DNA of 64,000 nt from an uncultured Sutterella sp. (GCA_902463725.1 CABQGK010000003.1:1-64000), one strand, 5' to 3'; counted from the first letter of the stretch, positions 33,354 to 42,343 are shown. Program-made: numbers and translations. The notes: generated by a model from the sequence alone, not told the origin.

Positions 33354-34247
33354 CTACTTCGACTTTAGCGTGAAGCGCTCCCCGAGCAATGCGCCGCCGA
33401 GTACCAGCACCGTCCCCACCACGGTCATCGTCGTCATCGGCTCACCGAGCAAAAAGACAGAAAAGAGCACGGCCAAAATCGGGTCAAGGTAACTCAGCAG
33501 TGCCACGGTTTGAGCGGGCAGACGCTGCATAGAGCCAAAGTAGAGAAAGCAGGCGAGCCCCGTGTGCACAAACCCAAGCATGAGCGTGAGGCCCACTGTT
33601 GTGGGCGTAAAGAGTGCGATATCAGGCAGCGGGCGGCTGAGTACGTAAGGCACCAAAACGGCCGCCGCAAAAAAGAGCTGCACCCCCGTCTGTTCAATCG
33701 GATCCATGGGACGCATGCGCTTATTGAGTAACACGAGCGTGGCATAGAAAACCGCCGCCCCAAGCCCAAAGAGCACGCCCTCGATGGTGACACCAGCCAC
33801 AGCACCACGCTGAAATAGGCCTGAAACGCAAGCAATGCCGAGGAATGCGCAGAGAATTCCCACCGCTTTACGCGCGTTAATGGACTCTCCCAAGCATAAG
33901 GGAGATGCGAGCATCACCAAAATGGGCGCCATGTAGTAGCAGATGGTGGCAACCGCCACCGTCGTTGTGCTAAACGCTTCAAAGAGCAGAAGCCAGTTGA
34001 TGCCCACCGCCACGCCCGAGGCGGCAAGAAGCCACGCGTTGGCACGAATACCCGCCCAGTCGGGACGACGCCGCAGTAGCAGTAATGCCCCGAGCATACA
34101 GAGCGCGCCAATGACGCTACGCACAGCCACGAGAAATGCGGAGTCTAGTGGCACATGATGACGCACAAGCCCCAACGTGGGCCATATCACCATGGCGCTT
34201 AGGAGCATCAGTTTTGCGGATAAAGTACTTTTAGGCGAAGCGCTCAT
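33354..34247 (-). CDS. EamA/DMT-family membrane transporter
   Basis: A 297-residue inner-membrane protein with about ten hydrophobic helices and two EamA halves (MVIWPTLGLVRHHVP at the start; YLDPILAVLFSVFLLGE in the second half, a typical DMT signature). Probably a metabolite exporter; substrate unknown. It is less similar to the exporters at 5088 and 45267 than these are to each other, so it belongs to a different subgroup. It is transcribed toward recC from a separate unit; the ferric-reductase-like gene lies upstream beyond the terminator at 34368. Confidence 0.88.
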   Translation of the reverse strand: MSASPKSTLSAKLMLLSAMVIWPTLGLVRHHVPLDSAFLVAVRSVIGALCMLGALLLLRRRPDWAGIRANAWLLAASGVAVGINWLLLFEAFSTTTVAVATICYYMAPILVMLASPLCLGESINARKAVGILCAFLGIACVSGLFQRGAVAGVTIEGVLFGLGAAVFYATLVLLNKRMRPMDPIEQTGVQLFFAAAVLVPYVLSRPLPDIALFTPTTVGLTLMLGFVHTGLACFLYFGSMQRLPAQTVALLSYLDPILAVLFSVFLLGEPMTTMTVVGTVLVLGGALLGERFTLKSK

Positions 34248-34367
34248 GGATTAACCTCAATCATCGTCGCGATCCTAGCTAATCTAGCAAGTCACTAGGC
34301 GCGCCGCTATGAGGTGATTCACTTAGAGGCCAGAGCGCGTGGGCGCGGTCTTGGGCATAAGGCGCAG

Positions 34368-34412
34368 AAAAAAATCCCAGTCAAAGACGCCCGCAGGCTG
34401 TTTGACCGGGAT
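34368..34412 (-). terminator. Intrinsic terminator after the ferric-reductase-like gene
   Basis: The stem ATCCCGGTCAAA/TTTGACTGGGAT (one mismatch) is followed on the minus strand by seven Ts. It lies about 33 bases after the stop codon at 34445. Confidence 0.9.
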
Positions 34413-34444
34413 CGAAGAGGCAGTCAGCTTGCGCGAGCGCAGCA

Positions 34445-35761
34445 CTAGTAAATTTCCGAGTGGAACCCCACGTCGCTTCCTCTGAGACGCTCCCAGGCAC
34501 TCTTGAGCGCACGGGTCATCTTGGGGTTAGCGCAGACACTCATCGTCACGTGTTCGGGCGTAATGATGTCTTCGCCCGCAAGGTGCGCTTTCTGGACGCC
34601 ACTCTCCCAGAGGCTAAACGTAATCCCCAAGCGATCGGCCATCTCACGCACAAGCTCGACCCCGCCCTCTTCTTTCATCGTGTGCACGCTCCAGACAAGT
34701 GTAATCTTGGGGAGCGTGCCCCCAGTGTTAACATGCGCCTGCGCAAGCTCCATCCAGGCGATGAAGGGAGCAATGCCCACGCCACCCGCCACCCAGAGCT
34801 GCGGGCTCTCTGGCGTATCCCAGCTCGGCAAGAACGTCCCCCAGGGCCCCTCGACCTCAATGCCATCGCCGAGCTTTTTCTCTAGAATCGACTGCGTCCA
34901 GCGGCCGACATTCTTAATCCAGAAGAAGAGCTCATTGCGTTGCCGATTCACCCCCGCAACCGTAAAGGGATGCGGATCCTCCACATCGCCCTTAAAGGAG
35001 AGGTAGGCAAATTGACCGGCGGTTACGCGAGCGGCCATCTCACTCTTGACGGTAAGGCGGATAAGCGCACCATTGACGTCAACACGCTCAATCTGCGCAT
35101 CTTCACGCAATGCGGCACCAGGCTTACGGCGCAGAATCACAATCGCAGCCCATAGCCCCACGATCGTAATGATGAGATTCATCCAACCAAGCGGCATGAT
35201 CATTTCGGTCTCTTTCATGAGACGAGTGCAGTGCAGAGCCAGCGCAATATAAATCCACGCCCACATACGGTGCACGCGCTCCCACGCGTCCCACGCCATC
35301 TTGCCGCGGCCAAACTTCATATCGCGCCAAACCACCGTGAGCATATAGAGCGAAGCGAAAATGCCCAAAAGTGCCCCAACCGGATGCGAGATAATCCAAA
35401 TCTTCTGCCAGAGCGTGTCCATCACGTGGCCACCCTCCATCATCGAGACCTGCTCAACCGGCAGGAGCATCGCGTAGAGCGGCGCGGTAAAGTGCAGCAT
35501 CGCAAAACCAAACATCCACCAGCCTAGCGTCTTATGGTGCCCCATCAGTTTGTCAAGTGGTTCACCGAAAAACGACTCAAGCCATCGAGGACGCGCCGCA
35601 ATAACGAGACACTCGGCCATGAGCGTCCAAGCGCAAATACCCGTGATGACAAAGATCTGATGCAATGTTTCACGCGAATTGAAGGCAAAGGGGAAAACCC
35701 AAATACCGACGAGATAGGCTAGCGCCAAAAGCGTGAAGAGGATGAGGTTAAAGCGAAACAT
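34445..35761 (-). CDS. Ferric-reductase-like membrane flavoprotein
   Basis: A 438-residue inner-membrane oxidoreductase with two parts. Residues 1-210 form about six helices of the ferric-reductase-like transmembrane domain, with histidines suited to heme binding (GHHKTLGWWMFGFAMLHF, ISHPVG, ALHCTRL). The C-terminal half is a ferredoxin-reductase-type module with the FAD motif HPFTVAG, the segment GRWTQSIL and the nucleotide-binding loop GGVGIAPFIAWM. Such proteins move electrons from NAD(P)H through FAD and heme across the membrane; ferric iron, oxygen or a periplasmic partner are possible acceptors. It stands alone, so the acceptor cannot be inferred from context. Confidence 0.87.
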   Translation of the reverse strand: MFRFNLILFTLLALAYLVGIWVFPFAFNSRETLHQIFVITGICAWTLMAECLVIAARPRWLESFFGEPLDKLMGHHKTLGWWMFGFAMLHFTAPLYAMLLPVEQVSMMEGGHVMDTLWQKIWIISHPVGALLGIFASLYMLTVVWRDMKFGRGKMAWDAWERVHRMWAWIYIALALHCTRLMKETEMIMPLGWMNLIITIVGLWAAIVILRRKPGAALREDAQIERVDVNGALIRLTVKSEMAARVTAGQFAYLSFKGDVEDPHPFTVAGVNRQRNELFFWIKNVGRWTQSILEKKLGDGIEVEGPWGTFLPSWDTPESPQLWVAGGVGIAPFIAWMELAQAHVNTGGTLPKITLVWSVHTMKEEGGVELVREMADRLGITFSLWESGVQKAHLAGEDIITPEHVTMSVCANPKMTRALKSAWERLRGSDVGFHSEIY

Positions 35762-35932
35762 AGTCTCTTAAGGCATGCAGGATGGTGTTGGCGTTTATTA
35801 CAACGATCATACGTTAGGGCGAGCTTAAGAGTGTACCGCACCACCCCCTTTCCGCCGCCCCCTCTCCCATTAGAGAGAGCGAGCCCTAGCTCTTTGGGCA
35901 TAGAAGCCGACTGGGAGCAGTGCGCTCAGAGA

Positions 35933-35980
35933 AGAAAAACACGAGGCGGCTCTTAGAGAGTTTTCTAAGAATCCGCCTCG
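35933..35980 (-). terminator. Intrinsic terminator of the DUF262 operon
   Basis: An outer stem CGAGGCGG/CCGCCTCG with further internal pairing (TTCTTAGA/TCTAAGAG-like) is followed on the minus strand by TGTTTTTCTTC. It lies about 20 bases after the stop at 36001. Confidence 0.88.
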
Positions 35981-36000
35981 CGATCAAGTGCCTGTGCCGC

Positions 36001-38124
36001 TTAGAGCAGCCGTGCCCAGAAGCGCTCAAGGAGCGTAATCCGAGCCGAGAGTGCCGCCGCCGTTTTCTCCCCACGCAACTCACGGCTGAGTGCCGCAGAG
36101 AGCAACGCCCCAGACCACGGTACCACTTGGCCGAGCCCCGCCTCGAGCATCGTACTCTTCACGTCAGGGTGAATGTCACCCAAGCGCTCAGCAAGGGCTT
36201 TAGGGAGCAGCACTTGGTTGGCGAGCGACTCCACTGCTCGATACGGGACTTTACCCTCAAGCTCAGGCAAATCGCGCACTACCCAGGGCGCTATGACGGC
36301 GCCGCCCTCCGCTGCGGGTAGCGTCCTTCTCGCGGTTGCCTCTTTCATGAACGCAACGATGCGCGCAGCCGCGCGCTTGGGATCTTTAAGCGCGCTCTGC
36401 TCACCCTGCTCAGCTTTATGCTCCGCTAAAAGCGCCGCCAAACACGCTTCAATCGTCTTGGGCGCAGTGAGAAGCAACCGGTAGAGCACCGCTTCGCGGG
36501 CGCGTAACGTCAGAAGCGCAACACTCTCCTCTGAAGGCGCGCTACGCTTGGCCCACGTTTCGAGCGTATGCCAGAACTGCTTGGCCTCAGCCTGCGTAAA
36601 ATACGCTTCCTCATCCATCATCTGCACGGCAAAACTCGTCTCCCCAGGCTGGGCGAGCTGTAACCACCCATCTCCCAAGAAACGAATCACCGCAAGCCAC
36701 GTCTGCGCAGCGCTTTGCGCGGGAGAGCGATCAGCCGCTACGTCAAGCGCACCACGGTACGCCGCAAGAAGCCCTACCACCCAGTCGTTGTTGTGCGAGA
36801 GGCGGCTGAGGATTCGTTTGGCTTCACGTGACGAAAGCGCCTCCCCTTCGCGGATAGGCAAGAGCCGCTCAATGCCGCCAGAGACCGTACGGCCAAACGC
36901 ATCAGCCCACGCGACAGGCACGCGCCCATTGGGGTTAGCTGCACGCAGGTAGCAGAGATAAGCAAAGTACTTGGCCTTGGTCGAGAGATGTTCAGCAAAG
37001 TCAAGTTCACGGCGAGCGCTAAAAATATTCGCGTTATCCAAGAAAGCCCCCGTGAGCGTATGCGCAGACTCATCACGCTCGAGCTTAGCAAGAAAGGCGC
37101 GGATCATCTCACGGATAGCCCGACTGCGAGAGAGTGCATCACGCATTGACACAAGCGGCTCTTCATCTTCGCGCTCTGCCTCGCTCGGTGCGGGGAGCGG
37201 CTCAGCGAGCGGCAAAAGCGAATTTGAGAGGGTCTTTTCCTCTGGAATATAGGGCCGCGGTGTGCCCGTGGGCGCAATGCGCGCCGCAATTTCCGCGGGG
37301 CTTGCTAGTCGAAAGAGCGAGGGACGCTCTTGCGGGCGTTCCTGGTCAGCGAGGTCAAAAGAGAGTTCAAAATCCTCGGTATTGGCTAAGCGAAAGAGCA
37401 CCGTACTCAAGCGCCAAGCGCGGTCGAGCTCTCGCGAGAAGGCCTCATGGTCCTTGGGCGGGAGCGCCGAGAGCATGCTCGAGCGATAACGATCCGCTAA
37501 GCGATAGGCCTCTTCGTGTCGGTTCAACTCATCAAAGGCGAGGATCTGCTCTTCAAGATCGATTTCACCGTAGTCATGATGCACAAAGACAATGCGCTCA
37601 AAGAGCGCCGTGGTCTCGTCCGCGCTCAACCCGGTAAAGGGCGTGAGCGGTTCCGCGATCGTACGCGTGAGCCCATTGTGCTTTTCAAGTTCGAAACGCC
37701 CAGCAAAAAGCTCGTTGAGCGTGCTGAGACGCTGCTGCCCATCGATAATGAAGACCGCTTTGCCGTCGCGACTCTTTGCCGTTGAGATCGTGCCGATAAA
37801 GAACGGCGCAGCCTTGGGATGGGCTAAAAGGTTTTCAATTGCTTCGCGGAAGGTACGCTTTTGCAAATCGGTCCAGCCATTGACGCGCTGGTAAATCGGA
37901 ATCACCGGCACAGCTATCGCCTTCAAAAATGCGCCAAGCGTCACGAGCGTCGTTTTTCCCGATGCCGTCCGCGCACGCGCATCAAGCGCATCGCCCTTCA
38001 TCGAGGCTTTTTCCTTTTTTTCCTTTGCCTTCTTACCAAAATTTGCCAGCATCTCTGGCGTCATTTCCGGGGTATGGGCTCTGTCCTTGCTAGCAGTGCT
38101 AGCAATTTTTTCTTCCGTGCTCAT
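36001..38124 (-). CDS. DUF262-domain protein A (GmrSD-like), candidate defence gene
   Basis: A 707-residue protein with an N-terminal DUF262 domain: IPIYQRVNGW at about 75-84, FFIGTIS near 108-114, and the diagnostic IIDGQQRLSTL with Asp-Gly-Gln-Gln-Arg at 128-132. DUF262 is the ParB/Srx-like nucleotide-hydrolysing part of GmrSD, SspE and BrxU, which attack modified phage DNA. Those proteins usually carry a C-terminal DUF1524 HNH nuclease. Here the end of the chain (ESLANQVLLPKALAERLGD) only faintly recalls the GNLxLLxxxxN part of DUF1524, and no histidine is seen where the HNH motif should be. The first 55 residues are Lys-rich and look disordered. It overlaps DUF262 protein B by four bases (ATGA). 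Function in defence is inference. Confidence 0.8.
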   Translation of the reverse strand: MSTEEKIASTASKDRAHTPEMTPEMLANFGKKAKEKKEKASMKGDALDARARTASGKTTLVTLGAFLKAIAVPVIPIYQRVNGWTDLQKRTFREAIENLLAHPKAAPFFIGTISTAKSRDGKAVFIIDGQQRLSTLNELFAGRFELEKHNGLTRTIAEPLTPFTGLSADETTALFERIVFVHHDYGEIDLEEQILAFDELNRHEEAYRLADRYRSSMLSALPPKDHEAFSRELDRAWRLSTVLFRLANTEDFELSFDLADQERPQERPSLFRLASPAEIAARIAPTGTPRPYIPEEKTLSNSLLPLAEPLPAPSEAEREDEEPLVSMRDALSRSRAIREMIRAFLAKLERDESAHTLTGAFLDNANIFSARRELDFAEHLSTKAKYFAYLCYLRAANPNGRVPVAWADAFGRTVSGGIERLLPIREGEALSSREAKRILSRLSHNNDWVVGLLAAYRGALDVAADRSPAQSAAQTWLAVIRFLGDGWLQLAQPGETSFAVQMMDEEAYFTQAEAKQFWHTLETWAKRSAPSEESVALLTLRAREAVLYRLLLTAPKTIEACLAALLAEHKAEQGEQSALKDPKRAAARIVAFMKEATARRTLPAAEGGAVIAPWVVRDLPELEGKVPYRAVESLANQVLLPKALAERLGDIHPDVKSTMLEAGLGQVVPWSGALLSAALSRELRGEKTAAALSARITLLERFWARLL

Positions 38125-39674
38125 CGTACTTTTCTCCCCGAAGCAAAATCATAAAAGGCCTTGCTGACCATATCTGGTGCGACCACAAAGGCAAAGCTGT
38201 CCAGCGCAGCGCGCACCGTGCTGTGTAGTGGCAGCAGACTGAACCAATCATCGGCACGCAACGCACGCATCACTACCCATTGATCTGCGCCGCCCTGCGC
38301 TCTGAGCGCCTTAGCCCCCGCGCCAAGCATCATGGCCACGAGTATCTCAAGCGCCATCATGTCTTCTTCGGCATGGTGGCTGCGAGCGGTTTTGCGCGTA
38401 GCCTTGCGCTTGAGGCTCCAACCTGGGTAGTACGTATCCAAAGTACGCAGTAGCACCGCAAACGCCGTTACCACCCAAGGCTCGCGGTAGAAATTCGCAA
38501 TGGTCTGCTTCTGATCCGTTACCTCATTGGTAAAGCCCACGAGCTCATCGTAATCGTCAAAGAGGCGACAGCCCGAGCACCATAGATCGGTTAAAAGGCT
38601 TCGTTCATCGTCCTTGACTTTGCTCTGCGGAATTAAGGCCTTCTCCCCTTCGAGCACACTGACGCCCTCAAGGAACACGTCCTGCAGTTCAAAGGCCTTT
38701 TTGAGAAACTCAAAATACCCTTCCCCGCTCTTAAAACGCTCCGAGAGCGACGGGTGCCACGCTTCATCATCGTCGTAAAACGTCTGCCGCTGACCTTTGA
38801 GGCGAGAAATCGGATCGGCCATGAGCCCCGTACCTGTCTGCTCATCAAGCGGCAGGCGGTACTGGTTCTGCCAGTACTGACGCGCCATCGCTCCCGCATG
38901 CCCCATGAGCTCGGCTTGAAGTAGCTGCACAAAGCCGTGGGTAACCACCCAATCGGGGCGAATGTCACCCGCGATCCACTTCTCAAGCGTGAGTCCCTCC
39001 CAGAGGAAGTGCTCCTTAGTGTCGGGCGCTGCAGCTTGCGCCGCTTGGGCACGTGCCGCAATTTTTTCCGAGAGTTTTTCGAGCACCGCGTTAAAGCGAG
39101 TGAGCTTCTTTTCTGGCGACTTATCTTCCTCCCCATAAAGCACGTACTCACGGTAGTGATGCGCCTTGAGCCGATCCGCAGCCATCACGGGGACGCGAAT
39201 GAGGTCAGGATTGAGATTGAGCGAACGGCGAATCGCCGCAGCGCTTTCCGCATCATCCACAACGAGCACGGCGAGCGTCAGCGCTTCGAGCGGCAAACGA
39301 ATCGCGTCCATCTTCGAGCGCGTGGCTTCCGCAACAGCCAATAGCGTCTGGCGTGTCTCGCTTGAGGGAACCGTCCAGCTTGGCGGTTTGACACGCGCAT
39401 CGCGGCCACGCCGCTCATGCGTATAGAGCCAAATCAAAATGGAGCAGAGGCGCTGTTGACCATCCAAAAGCGTATAGCCATCGGGGGTCTTTTCGAGAAT
39501 AACTGTACCTAGATGGGCACCAGCCTTAAGCTCAGTGAGAAACCCCACCACGGCAGATGCGCGCCAAACAAAGGGGCGTTGGTCAGCTGCGATCGTCACG
39601 CCCTCGTGGTAGGTCTTAAAAAAGTCTTTGAGTGACATTTGCGTCACTTGCAGACGGTCTTGGAGTCTTTTCAC
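38121..39674 (-). CDS. DUF262-domain protein B, candidate defence gene
   Basis: A 517-residue protein, first gene of a two-gene operon. The DUF262 domain is at the N-terminus: QRPFVWR at 32-38, LGTVILEKTPDGYTLLDGQQ, and Asp-Gly-Gln-Gln-Arg at about 71-75. The remaining 400 residues do not show a domain I recognise; a WCSGC motif and an RSHHAEED segment are present but no HNH nuclease pattern. The GTG start at 39674 is preferred to the upstream ATG at 39752 because GAGGAG lies seven bases before it. Translational coupling with DUF262 protein A (ATGA overlap) suggests equimolar partners, perhaps a heteromeric complex. Confidence 0.8.
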   Translation of the reverse strand: MKRLQDRLQVTQMSLKDFFKTYHEGVTIAADQRPFVWRASAVVGFLTELKAGAHLGTVILEKTPDGYTLLDGQQRLCSILIWLYTHERRGRDARVKPPSWTVPSSETRQTLLAVAEATRSKMDAIRLPLEALTLAVLVVDDAESAAAIRRSLNLNPDLIRVPVMAADRLKAHHYREYVLYGEEDKSPEKKLTRFNAVLEKLSEKIAARAQAAQAAAPDTKEHFLWEGLTLEKWIAGDIRPDWVVTHGFVQLLQAELMGHAGAMARQYWQNQYRLPLDEQTGTGLMADPISRLKGQRQTFYDDDEAWHPSLSERFKSGEGYFEFLKKAFELQDVFLEGVSVLEGEKALIPQSKVKDDERSLLTDLWCSGCRLFDDYDELVGFTNEVTDQKQTIANFYREPWVVTAFAVLLRTLDTYYPGWSLKRKATRKTARSHHAEEDMMALEILVAMMLGAGAKALRAQGGADQWVVMRALRADDWFSLLPLHSTVRAALDSFAFVVAPDMVSKAFYDFASGRKVR

Positions 39675-39681
39675 GGCGTAT

Positions 39682-39687
39682 CTCCTC
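39682..39687 (-). promoter_or_regulatory. Ribosome-binding site deciding a GTG start
   Basis: GAGGAG on the minus strand, seven bases before GTG 39674, sets the start of DUF262 protein B. Confidence 0.7.
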
Positions 39688-39982
39688 GGTGTTTGTTCCT
39701 CTGTAGCGTGCGGCAATAGACACGCATCCGCGCAGTGATGCCCAGCAAACACAACGCGGACACCTCATCGCCTGCCGCCCTGAGGCATTGGCAATGCCGG
39801 CAAAAGACGCTACACATTAACAGGAGGTTACTTCGATTCTACGCCACTCTTTTCGGGCGCTTGCCGAGAAGTCACCGCAGAGAGTGCAAAAATCAGGGAA
39901 ATCCCGAATTGGCACAAGCGCGAAACGCATTGTGCCCACGTCATCGGGTTGTTAAGAGAGATGTGCAAGAGCAAGAGCGCGG

Positions 39983-40006
39983 GTTGCGCCCCGTGGTGGG
40001 CGCAAC
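39983..40006 (-). terminator. Hairpin after the unrecognised gene, possible terminator
   Basis: A perfect 9-bp stem, GTTGCGCCC/GGGCGCAAC with a 6-base loop, lies 24 bases after the stop at 40031. There is no T-tract, so termination may be weak and allow read-through into the DUF262 genes. Confidence 0.5.
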
Positions 40007-40030
40007 TGCGCTAGCGGCGCGCATGCGAAA

Positions 40031-40744
40031 CTAGGACGAAGATTCCGTACTCTTACGGCGACGAGGAGAGCGGCGCGGTTTTGGAGTGCTCTGCGCCTCG
40101 GTGTCCTCACTCTCAGGCTGCGCCGTCTCTGGTGTCTCAGCGCTCGCTGCCTTTTTGCTGCGGCGCTTACGTGGTACTGCGGGCTTTAGATTCTTGTAGA
40201 GATTGTCGCAGAGCGGCAAATCTCCAAGCACTCGCGGACGGTTGGGGTCGTTTTTTTCGCGCTCATACTCAATTTTTGCTAAGCGCTGACTTTCGAGCTC
40301 TTCTTCACGCGTCGCGGTACCGATGACGCCTGCCTGCAGACAGAGCACCGCTAAGTCCTGCAGTCGGTAATGAGGGCCCGTGACGTTTTGAGCATGACGA
40401 ATGTGATTATTGAAAATCACCTCCCCGTCATAGCAAATCATATGCACGTGCCAATTCTCAAAGGTGGTGATACCCTCGTAGAGATGGCGCTTGTACTCAA
40501 AGCTAAAGTTGGTGACGATGCGGCCGCCACGGCAAATCACGAGCCAGTCAACGAAATCGAGCCGAATCGTAATCGAGCGATCTTTCCAGTCGAGAATGAC
40601 GTTGGCGTAGGTCTGAGCAAGATGTGGATCCTGTTCAAGCAACACCTCCGTCGTAGGCAACTTATCAATAGGCTTGCCTACTACAAGATTGTCGAGGGTA
40701 CGATCGTACCAACCAAATCGTCCAGAACCTAACATTTCACACAT
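40031..40744 (-). CDS. Unrecognised protein with a basic disordered tail
   Basis: I do not recognise this 237-residue protein. Residues 1 to about 165 look like a folded soluble alpha/beta domain rich in aromatic residues (FGWYDRTLDNLVVGK, ITIRLDFVDWLVIC, FENWHVHMICYDGEVIFNN). From about 190 the chain is Lys/Arg/Ser/Pro/Glu-rich (PRKRRSKKAA, PRRSPRRRK), suggesting nucleic-acid binding or a flexible tether. There is no signal peptide or membrane segment. Start may be 40744 or the ATG at 40735. It lies upstream of and in line with the DUF262 pair, 356 bases away with a hairpin between, so membership of one functional unit is possible but unproven. Confidence 0.6.
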   Translation of the reverse strand: MCEMLGSGRFGWYDRTLDNLVVGKPIDKLPTTEVLLEQDPHLAQTYANVILDWKDRSITIRLDFVDWLVICRGGRIVTNFSFEYKRHLYEGITTFENWHVHMICYDGEVIFNNHIRHAQNVTGPHYRLQDLAVLCLQAGVIGTATREEELESQRLAKIEYEREKNDPNRPRVLGDLPLCDNLYKNLKPAVPRKRRSKKAASAETPETAQPESEDTEAQSTPKPRRSPRRRKSTESSS

Positions 40745-40884
40745 CCACTACAACGTAATCTGCCCACCCTGCCCTAGCTGCGCACGTTAGGGTTGCGTGC
40801 AGAGCGCGTAAGGCAACGACGGTAGCTCTCATTATAGAGACTCTAGCGGCTAGACTGGCGCTGCGCGATGGGCTAGCGCAGCAC

Positions 40885-41223
40885 TTACGGCACCACAATA
40901 CCGTTGACCTTGGCATAGATATGCGCAAAGTCGCAAAGCGAATCCACCAAGGCGCCGAGCTCTGGGTACTCAGGCGAGAGTTCGTAGATCGTATGCAGGG
41001 GCTTCATAGAAATGACCGTACGCTTAATCAGGTGGTGCTCCTCAAGCTCACGCAACTGAACGGCGAGGATCTTCTCGGAGATCTCCGGAATCGTGCGTTT
41101 GAGCTGAGAAAAGCGTGTATCGCCATGGTAGATGTGCCAGAGAATGCGCAGCTTCCACTTACCGCCAAGAATTGCGTTGTGCAGCTCAAGCGAGCAGCCA
41201 TACTCGGGCTTGAGGTTCATCAT
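40885..41223 (-). CDS. HxlR-family transcriptional regulator
   Basis: A 112-residue winged-helix regulator of the HxlR type: Cys-Ser-Leu-Glu near the N-terminus (Cys10), GGKWKLRILWHIY, RFSQLKRTIPEISEKILAVQLRELE for the recognition helices, and YELSPEY for the wing. Family members such as YodB and HypR sense electrophiles or oxidants through an N-terminal cysteine in this position. It is divergent from the DJ-1/PfpI-family gene, the arrangement expected for a regulator and its target. A palindrome (41255-41266) lies just upstream of its start and may be its own operator. Confidence 0.93.
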   Translation of the reverse strand: MMNLKPEYGCSLELHNAILGGKWKLRILWHIYHGDTRFSQLKRTIPEISEKILAVQLRELEEHHLIKRTVISMKPLHTIYELSPEYPELGALVDSLCDFAHIYAKVNGIVVP

Positions 41224-41571
41224 CAGTGGTTTACTCCAAAGAGAAAAAGCAACATTTCAGCTGAAAAGTTTACAAGGTTTGTCCAAAAACCGCCCTATCC
41301 CAAGGGCTCTGGTTCGGACGCAGAGCGAAATTAAGCGCGCCACGTCTAGGAAACACTGAGCAACGCCTCTCAGAGGGGGCACTTACCAATTTACCTGCGC
41401 TTTCCAATTTGTCAGTACTTGTGCCGCTGCCTGGGATGGCACTAGAGTTTGCCGCAAGACAGCACTTGTCTTAAGGCGCTGCGACGGGCCAAAGCTCGCA
41501 TTGGGTACCTTCATTGGGCGGGATTTGGCTCGTCGCACTTGCCTTCTCTCGACATACACGAAGGACAGTCC
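41224..41571. promoter_or_regulatory. Divergent control region, HxlR / DJ-1 genes
   Basis: 348 bases between divergent genes. TTTCAGCTGAAA (41255-41266) is a perfect 12-bp palindrome 31 bases before the regulator start. Around 41391-41413, the element CCAATTT occurs twice in direct repeat. Either could be bound by the HxlR protein. No gene seen. Confidence 0.45.
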
Positions 41572-42279
41572 ATGACGCCACTACATATTCTTGTCATTGT
41601 CACCGCCCATGCTGCGCTCGGCAACACAGATCAGTCGACAGGACTTTGGCTCGAAGAGTTCTCCGAGCCCTATTACCAATTTACTACTGCTCAGGCAGAA
41701 ATCACCGTCGCCTCTTTGCCGGGCGGCGCGATTCCACTAGACCCGCACTCGGTTAGAGACGCAGGAGGTAATCCTCCATCCGTAGAGCGCTTCCTAGCGG
41801 ATCGCGCCGCTCAGCAACTCCTTAAGCAAACTGTCTCACTCGCAAGCCTCCCATCCAAAGGCTGGGACATCGTGTTTATCCCAGGCGGGCACGGCGCAAT
41901 GTGGGATCTTGCTTCGAGTGAGGCGCTCGGCAAGTTCCTCTCGGAGGTTTGGCAGAATAAAACCATTGTCGGTAGCGTCTGCCACGGCCCCGCAGCCTTT
42001 ATCAACGCAAAGGATAGCGACGGCAATCCCATTGTGCGTGGACGTCTTGTTAACGCCTTTAGTGATAGCGAAGAACGCAGCATGAAGCTCACCACAACGG
42101 TGCCATTTCTGCTTGAAACCAAGCTGCGTAGCCTCGGCGCACGCTACGTGCAGGGCGCAGACTTTACGCCAAACGTGGTCCGCGACGGACGACTGATCAC
42201 CGGACAAAATCCGATGAGTAGTGCACTCGTTGCCCAAGCGCTCCTCAAAGCAGCCAACGAAGTCAGAGCAACACCCTAA
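41572..42279 (+). CDS. DJ-1/PfpI-family protein (Hsp31-type glyoxalase or deglycase)
   Basis: A 235-residue class I glutamine-amidotransferase-like protein. The nucleophile elbow is VGSVCHGPAAF with Cys137 and adjacent His138; a conserved glutamate lies in LWLEEFSEPYY (28-29); and WDIVFIPGGHGAMWDL precedes the active site. This combination matches the Hsp31 branch, whose members act as glutathione-independent glyoxalases on methylglyoxal or as chaperones. Start 41572 is favoured by AAGGA just upstream; the longer frame from 41449 has no protein-like character. The divergent HxlR regulator supports a role in reactive-carbonyl or electrophile stress (inference). Confidence 0.9.
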   Translation: MTPLHILVIVTAHAALGNTDQSTGLWLEEFSEPYYQFTTAQAEITVASLPGGAIPLDPHSVRDAGGNPPSVERFLADRAAQQLLKQTVSLASLPSKGWDIVFIPGGHGAMWDLASSEALGKFLSEVWQNKTIVGSVCHGPAAFINAKDSDGNPIVRGRLVNAFSDSEERSMKLTTTVPFLLETKLRSLGARYVQGADFTPNVVRDGRLITGQNPMSSALVAQALLKAANEVRATP

Positions 42280-42307
42280 CCCGACGCACCACGCCGCACT
42301 CACCACA

Positions 42308-42343
42308 AAGGGTACCACTCCTCTGGTGCCCTTCTTCTTTCTT
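42308..42343 (+). terminator. Intrinsic terminator after the DJ-1-family gene
   Basis: The 10-bp stem AAGGGTACCA/TGGTGCCCTT (one G-T pair) is followed by CTTCTTTCTT. It lies 28 bases after the stop codon. Confidence 0.85.

Larger units (their letters stand above)
39675..40030. other. Region upstream of the DUF262 operon
   Basis: 356 bases between the unrecognised gene at 40031 and the first DUF262 gene, all transcribed leftward. It contains the hairpin at 39983-40006 and must hold the operon promoter unless transcription reads through. A plus-strand frame at 39735-40034 is Arg/His-rich and does not look like a protein. Confidence 0.5.

Noticed and set aside
39735..40034. Plus-strand frame between the DUF262 operon and its neighbour
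   Set aside because: Arg/His-rich, no ribosome-binding site, and contains a hairpin at its end; not protein-like.
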